Part shown: piece after piece, positions 1-4,002 of the stretch
Position numbering within the stretch: the first letter of the stretch is position 1
Layout of the letters: every line of letters begins with the position of its first letter
From: an uncultured Kangiella sp.
Lineage (GTDB): Bacteria > Pseudomonadota > Gammaproteobacteria > Enterobacterales > DSM-103792
DNA: 5,704 bases
Assembly (NCBI GenBank): GCA_946480585.1
Contig: CAMLKQ010000150.1
Span: 1-5,704, forward strand
Reading direction: 5' to 3'
The notes under the pieces: generated by a model
Told to the model about the DNA's origin: nothing
The model's input: the letters and a program-made list of their open reading frames with translations, nothing else
Databases searched by the model: none
Translations under genes and position numbers: made by a program

Positions 1-601
1 TGAGCGCGGTACCGGGCTTGGCCAACAGCGAGTGTTTGATTGGCAGATAGTGCTCACCGACGATATGCAGGTCGCCATCGCGCAGCAAATCGTAAACCGC
101 ACTGATCGCGCCAGTGATCCGGTTCTCGATCGGCAATACGGCGTAATCGGCATCGCCACCGCGCAGCAGTTTGATGACGTCGCGGAACTGGCTGCCCGGT
201 TTCAATTCCAGCGCACCGACGGCGGCAAACCAGGCTTGCGCCGCCAGTGCGCTGTAGGAACCGGCACCACCGAGCACCGCGACGCGGGCCGCATTCGGCA
301 ACGGCTGCAACGTCGCGCGCTGGGCGCGCAGCGATTCTTCAATGACCGCATGGAAGATGCGGGTCACGTAACCGGGGTGCAGACCGAGCTGCTGGGCTTT
401 TTGCACGTGCTGGCTGAGCAATTTTTCTTCCCGCGCCATGTCGCGCAGCGGCAGCTGCGAGCCGACTTTGCTTTCGGCGACCGAGCGGGCGAGTTGCTGG
501 CGTTTGGCGAGCATATCGAGCAGATCGTTGTCGAGGGCGGTGATTTGTTCGCGTAGCTGTTGCAAGGGTGCCGGTTTTGTTGTGTCTGCTTCGGTGGTCA
601 T
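1..601 (-). CDS. pheA: Chorismate mutase-prephenate dehydratase (P-protein), N-terminal 200 codons; 3' part outside the window
   Basis: Bifunctional cytoplasmic enzyme that converts chorismate to prephenate and then to phenylpyruvate, the committed branch to phenylalanine. Read on the minus strand from the ATG at 601-599, it opens with an AroQ-type chorismate mutase domain (about residues 12-98). The residues matching the E. coli active site are all present: R17, R34, K45, D54, R57, E58 and Q94. A linker leads into the prephenate dehydratase domain from about residue 106 (GSYS at 114-117, DYAVLPIEN at 152-160, VYDLL at 169-173). The E. coli protein is 386 residues, so the rest of the dehydratase and the C-terminal ACT regulatory domain lie beyond position 1. 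The start is supported by GGAG at 611-608, six bases upstream of ATG, and by alignment with the E. coli N terminus. One oddity is that the dehydratase motif normally reading IENS or IENT is IENR here. A Phe-type attenuator lies upstream at 1093-1219, so regulation by Phe-tRNA supply is likely. Confidence 0.95.
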   Translation of the reverse strand, partial: MTTEADTTKPAPLQQLREQITALDNDLLDMLAKRQQLARSVAESKVGSQLPLRDMAREEKLLSQHVQKAQQLGLHPGYVTRIFHAVIEESLRAQRATLQPLPNAARVAVLGGAGSYSALAAQAWFAAVGALELKPGSQFRDVIKLLRGGDADYAVLPIENRITGAISAVYDLLRDGDLHIVGEHYLPIKHSLLAKPGTAL

Positions 602-618
602 GTTCTGCTCCGTTTCTG

Positions 619-666
619 TTTCGTTGAGTTCGTTTCGTTGAATTCGTAGCTGTTTCGTTGATCTCG
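619..666. repeat. Cluster of three 14-bp imperfect direct repeats upstream of pheA
   Basis: On the plus strand TTTCGTTGAGTTCG (619-632) is followed directly by TTTCGTTGAATTCG (633-646) and, after six bases, by TTTCGTTGATCTCG (653-666). The longer unit CTGTTTCGTTGA is exact at 616-627 and 650-661. In the pheA transcript these become CAACGAAA-rich units ending about 17 nt before the start codon. The repeats are seen directly. Whether they have a role (protein binding, an A-rich unstructured ribosome landing site) or are slippage remnants is unknown. Confidence 0.7.
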
Positions 667-701
667 TTGCTTGCCAATCGCTCGGCGCCTTACGCCCCTC
701 G

Positions 702-719
702 CCCCTCGTGGGAGAGGGG
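702..719. repeat. Small C4TC/GAG4 hairpin at the left end of the repeat element
   Basis: CCCCTC at 702-707 pairs with GAGGGG at 714-719 across a 6-nt loop. Additional C-rich (695-700) and G-rich (722-734) runs allow alternative pairings. No U-tract follows on either strand, so it is not a standard terminator. Confidence 0.5.
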
Positions 720-795
720 TCGGGGGAGAGGGGGCTCTCGCCGCCCACAATGGATGTCGACTACCACCATTGCCCGGTCTCGCCCCGGCGGGCGA

Positions 796-822
796 CGTCC
801 TTTCTTGGCGCAAGAAAGGACG
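796..822. repeat. Perfect 12-bp inverted repeat with 3-nt loop
   Basis: CGTCCTTTCTTG (796-807) and CAAGAAAGGACG (811-822) are exact reverse complements around GCG. There is no T-run after either arm, so an intrinsic terminator is unlikely. It looks like a structural core of the surrounding repeat element. Confidence 0.8.
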
Positions 823-848
823 CAAAGAACATTGCCCTGTATTCCTCG

Positions 849-867
849 CCGCGCGCATGACGCGCGG
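849..867. repeat. 7-bp GC inverted repeat in the element
   Basis: CCGCGCG (849-855) and CGCGCGG (861-867) are perfect reverse complements with a 5-nt loop (CATGA). This is another hairpin of the composite element, with no gene or U-tract next to it. Confidence 0.55.
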
Positions 868-896
868 TACCCTGCGCGACTTCGTTCCGTTCAGGG

Positions 897-930
897 CTTT
901 TCTGACAGGACTCCTGTCCAGTCAGAAAAG
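897..930. repeat. 34-bp near-perfect palindrome
   Basis: The outer arms CTTTTCTGAC (897-906) and GTCAGAAAAG (921-930) are exact reverse complements. Inside them GGAC (908-911) and GTCC (916-919) pair across a 4-nt loop, leaving one A-A mismatch. The combined stem is 14 paired bases. Neither side is followed by a T-run. This is the strongest structure in the repeat element and would fold in an RNA reading through to pheA. Confidence 0.8.
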
Positions 931-1024
931 GCTTCGGCATCCATGCCTCGCCCCTCCGCTTTCGCTGCGGGCTGTTAACCCGAACTCCACTACGTTGCTC
1001 GGCTCGTCAGACGGGCGAAAAACA

Positions 1025-1041
1025 GCTCTGGACACCAGAGC
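1025..1041. repeat. 7-bp inverted repeat at the right end of the element
   Basis: GCTCTGG (1025-1031) and CCAGAGC (1035-1041) are perfect reverse complements around ACA. It marks the right side of the hairpin-dense stretch; sequence beyond it turns AT-rich. Confidence 0.55.
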
Positions 1042-1092
1042 GAAGCAAATCTATTCAGCACAGCTTATTTGTTAACGAATCAGTATCGAGGC

Positions 1093-1125
1093 AAAAAAAA
1101 ACCTCCCCGGGTGGGGAGGTTTTTT
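1093..1125 (-). terminator. Rho-independent terminator of the phe attenuator
   Basis: In the minus-strand RNA, ACCUCCCC (1120-1113), loop ACCC, and GGGGAGGU (1108-1101) form a perfect 8-bp GC-rich stem. It extends to 13 bp by A-U pairs (1125-1121 with 1100-1096). The 3' arm runs into nine consecutive U (1101-1093). The plus-strand reading also ends in six T (1120-1125), so the structure could work in both directions. The leader peptide and antiterminator strand directly upstream on the minus strand make this the attenuator terminator (segments 3 and 4). It could also stop readthrough from dedA. Confidence 0.93.
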
Positions 1126-1156
1126 GGCATCGCATCGCATTTGTTGCAGTCGCGTG

Positions 1157-1219
1157 TTAGCCCTCCCCGGATGGCTGGAGAGTAAAGCTAAAAAAGTAGG
1201 ACTGCGGACGCGTGTTCAT
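1157..1219 (-). CDS. pheL: Phe-rich leader peptide of the pheA attenuator (20 aa)
   Basis: A short ORF runs from ATG at 1219-1217 to TAA at 1159-1157 on the minus strand. It encodes 20 residues whose residues 8-12 are YFFSF: one Tyr and three Phe codons, all TTT, in five positions. The last four sense codons encode SGEG, and their bases form the antiterminator strand. The stop codon is 31 nt before the terminator stem. E. coli PheL (15 residues, seven Phe) has the same role: it is not a functional protein, and its translation senses charged tRNA-Phe. The Phe run is shorter than in E. coli. The Shine-Dalgarno sequence is poor (CTCAAGCCC before ATG), so initiation may be weak or nearly leaderless. 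The name is given by function and position; the peptide sequence itself is not conserved with E. coli. Confidence 0.85.
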   Translation of the reverse strand: MNTRPQSYFFSFTLQPSGEG

Positions 1220-1226
1220 GGGCTTG

Positions 1227-1256
1227 AGACTACGGAGCGATCGGTGAGGGTGTCAA
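1227..1256 (-). promoter_or_regulatory. Candidate promoter for the phe leader transcript
   Basis: In the 82-bp gap between dedA and the leader ORF, the minus strand has a consensus -35 TTGACA (1256-1251). Eighteen bases later comes a weak -10, TAGTCT (1232-1227, 3/6). This would start the RNA almost at the leader ATG (1219). An alternative -10, CATAAT (1270-1265, 5/6), lies upstream but has no good -35; it would give a 5' leader of about 40 nt. The two cannot be resolved from sequence. A promoter somewhere in 1220-1301 is expected because the attenuator needs one. Confidence 0.4.
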
Positions 1257-1301
1257 TCGCGCGGATTATGGTCGTTCGTTATTAGCATCATGTTGCGTAC
1301 A

Positions 1302-2018
1302 TCAGGCTTTGTTGATGACCGACCAGATCGCACCGAGCAGATCGGTGAACACCTGCCACCATGGCATCAGCGGCAGGGCGATCAGCGTCGCCGTTGCGAG
1401 TACCGTCACCGTGACCGACAGTTTGTGGCTGACGCCGCGCAGCTGCCTCGCCGCCCAAAACAAGGCGAACACCAGCGCCAGATGGAACGCAAGTGGCCAC
1501 AACGACGAAAGCGGCAAACTCAGCGAGGCGCCGACCGCGATGCCGGGCAACAGGTAAGCCGGCGCCCAGAACAGCCCGCCGAACAGATTAGTTGGCCAGT
1601 ACCAGCGCCACGGAAATTGCAGCAGGCCGGCAACGAATGGCAGCACCGCGCGGATCGGTCCGACAAAGCGGCCGAGCAGCAGGCTCATGACGCCATAACG
1701 GATGAACAGGCTTTCGGCCCGTTTCAGCAAGGGCTTGTGGCCTTCAAAGAAGCGCGAGTTCTGGATGCGCTCGCTATGGCGATGGCCGAGCCAGAAGCCA
1801 ACCGCCTCGCCAATCACGGCACCGATGTAGGCGGCCCAGACAATTGGCCAGAACGGCAGATGGCCGGCGCCGACCAGGGTGCCGAGCCCCATCAGCAGCA
1901 GCCAGCCGGGGACGAAGAAACTGATGATGATCAGCGATTCGAGAAAGGCGACGACCGCGACCACCAGTGCCGCCCAGTGCGGATGGGCGGTGGTCCAGGC
2001 CAGCAATGACTCCACCAT
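1302..2018 (-). CDS. DedA-family integral membrane protein
   Basis: Inner-membrane protein of the DedA (SNARE-associated, VTT domain) superfamily, whose members act in envelope homeostasis, undecaprenyl-phosphate or lipid recycling and proton-dependent transport. From ATG at 2018 it has 238 residues, a little longer than typical DedA proteins (about 200-220). Hydrophobic segments lie at about 17-50, 54-78, 108-131, 139-160, 168-190 and 200-220. The family signature is clear: E27 before a re-entrant stretch with PG at 37-38, and GRFVGPIRAVLPFVAG at 116-131 with the conserved arginines R117 and R123. An in-frame GTG at 2063 would add 15 residues rich in Pro/Gly/Ser. I prefer 2018 because family members begin close to the first helix, and neither site has a strong ribosome binding site. 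The gene is divergent from psd (205 bp between starts). No terminator is visible before the phe leader, so the attenuator hairpin may also end its transcript. The exact substrate is unknown. Confidence 0.92.
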   Translation of the reverse strand: MVESLLAWTTAHPHWAALVVAVVAFLESLIIISFFVPGWLLLMGLGTLVGAGHLPFWPIVWAAYIGAVIGEAVGFWLGHRHSERIQNSRFFEGHKPLLKRAESLFIRYGVMSLLLGRFVGPIRAVLPFVAGLLQFPWRWYWPTNLFGGLFWAPAYLLPGIAVGASLSLPLSSLWPLAFHLALVFALFWAARQLRGVSHKLSVTVTVLATATLIALPLMPWWQVFTDLLGAIWSVINKA

Positions 2019-2223
2019 GTCGTTCAGGATTCCGGTACCAGCGAACGGCGGCGAGCCTATCACAGCCGGCTGACCGGACAGTCAGATCGGGCCGCCGATT
2101 CAGGCCGGTCCGCCGGGGTCGCAGAACGCCGAGCCGGTGGTATCCTAGCCGGCCTTTTTTCAGCCCCGCGCGGTTTAGAGCCACCGACCGGGCCTGAGCT
2201 GAATCCGTTCCGAGGAATACGCT

Positions 2224-3072
2224 GTGAGTGATCGCCTGAAAGTGCTGCCGCAATACCTGATGCCGAAGCAGCTCTTGACCGTGCTGGCTGGCAAAGGCGC
2301 CAGCGCCGAAGCCGGCAAACTGACCACCTGGGCGATCCGCAAATTCATCGGCCGCTATGGCGTCAACATGGCCGAAGCCGAGAACCCGGACCCGGCCAGC
2401 TACAAAAGCTTCAACGACTTTTTCACCCGACCGCTGAAAGCCGGCGCCCGGCCGCTGGCAAGCAGCGCGCTGATCTGCCCTGTCGATGGCGCCATTTCGC
2501 AAGCCGGCCCGATCGCCGGTGATCAGATTTATCAGGCCAAGGGCCATCAGTATTCGACCAACACCCTGCTCGGTGGCGATCCGGCATTGGCCGCGCAATT
2601 CCAGGATGGCCTGTTCGCAACGCTGTACCTGTCGCCGAAGGATTACCACCGCATCCACATGCCGTGCAAAGGCAAGCTGCGCCTGATGCGCTACATCCCC
2701 GGCGATCTGTTCTCGGTCAATCCGCTGACCGCACGCGCGGTGCCGGGTTTGTTTGCCCGCAACGAGCGCGTGGTTTGCGTGTTCGATGGCGAGCACGGTC
2801 CGTTCGTGCAAGTGCTGGTCGGCGCGACCATTGTCGGTAGCATGGCGACCGTTTGGCACGGCATGGTCAACCCGCCGCGGCCAGGCGTGATCACCGAATG
2901 GCGCTACGATGATCAGAACATCGTGCTCGAACAAGGCGCCGAAATGGGCCGCTTCCTGCTCGGTTCCACCGTGGTCGCGTTGTTCCAGAAAAATGCCTAT
3001 GCACTGAATCCGGACTGGCAACCAGCGCGGGCGATTCGGATGGGCGAGATGATGGCGACCGCTGCACGCTGA
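2224..3072 (+). CDS. psd: Phosphatidylserine decarboxylase proenzyme
   Basis: Decarboxylates phosphatidylserine to phosphatidylethanolamine at the inner membrane, the last step of PE synthesis. The 282-residue proenzyme has the bacterial group-I layout. The catalytic triad is visible: D88 in CPVDGA, H145 in YHRIHMP (with H142 as the neighbouring substrate histidine), and S248 in the LGST motif. Cleavage between G247 and S248 creates the pyruvoyl cofactor and splits the protein into a large beta chain and an alpha chain of about 35 residues. E. coli Psd is 322 residues; this one is closer to the shorter pseudomonad form. The start is GTG at 2224, chosen because GAGGA at 2212-2216 sits seven bases upstream and the protein begins with the usual short N-terminal helix. 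No upstream partner is visible on this strand. It faces cobA convergently, with a REP-like palindrome between the two. Confidence 0.97.
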   Translation: MSDRLKVLPQYLMPKQLLTVLAGKGASAEAGKLTTWAIRKFIGRYGVNMAEAENPDPASYKSFNDFFTRPLKAGARPLASSALICPVDGAISQAGPIAGDQIYQAKGHQYSTNTLLGGDPALAAQFQDGLFATLYLSPKDYHRIHMPCKGKLRLMRYIPGDLFSVNPLTARAVPGLFARNERVVCVFDGEHGPFVQVLVGATIVGSMATVWHGMVNPPRPGVITEWRYDDQNIVLEQGAEMGRFLLGSTVVALFQKNAYALNPDWQPARAIRMGEMMATAAR

Positions 3073-3090
3073 TTCGTTTTGCTTTCTTGA

Positions 3091-3126
3091 TAAGTGCGAG
3101 CTTGTTCGCGGGCAAGCTCGCTCTTA
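3091..3126. repeat. REP-like palindrome between psd and cobA
   Basis: GCGAGCTTG (3096-3104) and CAAGCTCGC (3113-3121) are perfect reverse complements with an 8-nt loop. After one T-T mismatch, TAAG (3091-3094) pairs with CTTA (3123-3126), giving 13 pairs in total. The minus-strand reading, AGAGCGAGCTTGCCCGCGAA, closely resembles the REP sequences I know from Pseudomonas intergenic regions (GGAGCGAGCTTGCTCGCGA type). REPs commonly sit between convergent genes, as here. There is no T-run, so any terminating or RNA-stabilising effect is an inference. The last three bases (3124-3126) are the cobA stop codon. Confidence 0.7.
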
Positions 3127-4002
3127 CCAAACGGTTTCCGTTTGTGTTGTCGGCACCATCCGTTCGCGTTCCGCTCTTACCGTAACGACCCGCCCCACAA
3201 TCACCAACGTCGGACTCGGCAACTGCGCCTGCGTTTGCCGCTCGGCAATATCTCTCAGCGTTCCCATCAGTACCCGCTGCTGTTGTGTTGTGCCCTGTGC
3301 AATCAAGGCAACGGGCCACTCTTCCGGCAAACCATTTTCACGCAAGCGCGCGCACAGTTGCGGCAGCCGCGCCAAGCCCATGTAGATCACCAGCGTCTGA
3401 TCGCGACGTGCCAGCACTTCACTGCTGGCCGGCAATTCGCCGCGTTGATTGCAGCCGGTCAGAAACAAAACGGATGACGCGTGATCACGATGGGTCAGCG
3501 GGATACCGGTGTAAGCACCACAACCGAGCGCCGCCGTGATGCCGGGCACCACTTCCACTTCAATGCCGGCGCGCCACAGCGTTTGCATTTCTTCTCCGCC
3601 GCGACCGAACAGGAACGGATCGCCGCCTTTCAAGCGCACCACTTGCAAACCCTGGCGCGCATACTGGACCAATAACTGCTCGGTTTCCGCTTGGGCAACA
3701 TGATGATCACCGCTGCATTTGCCGACATAGTGCGTGCGCACCCGCGCCGGGATCAGCGCCAGAATCTCCGGTGAGATCAAGCGGTCATACAGTACGACAT
3801 CGGCGCTCGCCAACAACCGCGCCGCTTTCAGCGTCAGCAATTCCGGATCACCGGGACCGGCGCCGACCAGAAAGACTTTGCCGGGAGCGCGTACCGGTCG
3901 CGGCGGACGCTGCGCCGGCACCGGCGCTCGCCAGCGCTGCCACAACGTCTGCCAAAAACGCGCGTCATCAACGGTGCTGCGGCGCAGGCGCAAACTGATC
4001 AT
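3124..4002 (-). CDS. cobA: Uroporphyrinogen-III C-methyltransferase (SUMT), siroheme pathway
   Basis: Transfers two methyl groups from SAM to uroporphyrinogen III, giving precorrin-2, the precursor of siroheme (and of cobalamin). From ATG at 4002 it has 292 residues. SUMT signatures are clear: VGAGPGDPELLTLKA (46-60), DRL (73-75), VVRLKGGDPFLFGRGGEE (121-138), VVPGITAA (151-158), GIPLTHRD (166-173) and a C-terminal PTLVIVGRVV stretch (264-273). The first 41 residues lie outside the catalytic fold. RFWQTLWQR (15-23) resembles the linker that joins the two halves of E. coli CysG. The dehydrogenase/ferrochelatase half is absent, so another enzyme must finish siroheme. The start is set by a 4-bp ATGA overlap with the nitrate reductase stop; an in-frame ATG at 4116 would add 38 residues that only mirror that gene in another frame. 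The tight coupling says it supplies siroheme for nitrite reduction. The stop codon falls in a REP-like palindrome. Confidence 0.95.
   Translation of the reverse strand: MISLRLRRSTVDDARFWQTLWQRWRAPVPAQRPPRPVRAPGKVFLVGAGPGDPELLTLKAARLLASADVVLYDRLISPEILALIPARVRTHYVGKCSGDHHVAQAETEQLLVQYARQGLQVVRLKGGDPFLFGRGGEEMQTLWRAGIEVEVVPGITAALGCGAYTGIPLTHRDHASSVLFLTGCNQRGELPASSEVLARRDQTLVIYMGLARLPQLCARLRENGLPEEWPVALIAQGTTQQQRVLMGTLRDIAERQTQAQLPSPTLVIVGRVVTVRAERERMVPTTQTETVW

Larger units (their letters stand above)
682..1041. repeat. GC-rich, hairpin-dense intergenic element (probable multicopy repeat), no convincing gene
   Basis: This is the main content of the non-coding stretch 602-1092. It is GC-rich and bounded on both sides by AT-richer DNA. 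It contains at least five inverted repeats: 702-719, 796-822, 849-867, 897-930 and 1025-1041. The left end (695-735) has alternating C4TC and GAG4 runs, of a type I recall from dispersed intergenic repeats in high-GC gammaproteobacteria. Open frames crossing it on either strand have no recognisable domain; they begin in low-complexity sequence and lack a good ribosome binding site. No transposase, tRNA or clear terminal repeat was found. The exact ends are inferred from composition. That it is a multicopy family is an inference from its architecture and needs a genome self-search. Confidence 0.55.
1093..1219 (-). promoter_or_regulatory. Phenylalanine transcription attenuator (leader RNA with competing hairpins)
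   Basis: All four segments of a trp/phe-type attenuator can be placed in the minus-strand RNA. Segment 1 is CUCUCC (1182-1177), inside the leader ORF just after its Phe codons. Segment 2 is GGGGAGG (1168-1162), made by the last leader codons. Segments 3 and 4 are the terminator arms at 1120-1113 and 1108-1101. Segment 2 is identical to segment 4 over nine bases (CCGGGGAGG), so it can pair 7 bp with segment 3 as an antiterminator. It can also pair with segment 1 (6 bp, one G-U). A ribosome stalled at the Phe codons would mask segment 1, free segment 2 and prevent termination. A ribosome reaching the stop codon covers segment 2 and allows termination. The pairings are seen directly; the mechanism follows the established E. 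coli pheA model. The expected target is pheA. Confidence 0.87.

Noticed and set aside
32..556. 174-codon plus-strand frame opposite pheA
   Set aside because: The minus strand encodes intact chorismate mutase and dehydratase motifs across the whole stretch.
671..1075. Open frame of 134 codons through the repeat element (and overlapping frames there)
   Set aside because: It starts at TTG with no ribosome binding site, crosses several inverted repeats and begins in low-complexity sequence. It looks like translated repeat DNA, not a gene.
1096..1125. Terminator considered as a simple end-of-gene terminator for dedA
   Set aside because: It probably can stop dedA readthrough, but the Phe-rich leader and the duplicated CCGGGGAGG antiterminator strand are better explained by attenuation.
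1146..1205. GCAGUC (1205-1200) / GACUGC (1151-1146) as the attenuator 1:2 stem
   Set aside because: It is a real 6-bp complement, but it encloses the Phe codons and does not occlude the G-rich antiterminator strand. The CUCUCC/GGGGAG pairing is closer and explains the switch better.
1290..2009. 239-codon plus-strand frame opposite dedA
   Set aside because: Its translation is rich in Gln, Arg and Asp with no domain, as expected from reading a hydrophobic membrane protein gene backwards. DedA on the other strand carries the family motif.
2070..2085. CTGAC-N6-GTCAG inverted repeat between dedA and psd as an operator
   Set aside because: The arms are only 5 bp, with no known matching regulator motif and no supporting promoter; chance is likely in 160 bp.
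2133..2162. GCCGG...CCGGC followed by six T upstream of psd, as a terminator
   Set aside because: The stem is only 5 bp with a large loop, and there is no plus-strand gene upstream for it to terminate.
1774..3021. Long open frame (415 codons) on the minus strand opposite psd and running into dedA in another frame
   Set aside because: It lies antisense to psd, which has all its catalytic motifs, and its translation has no recognisable domain. Long antisense frames are common in GC-rich coding DNA.
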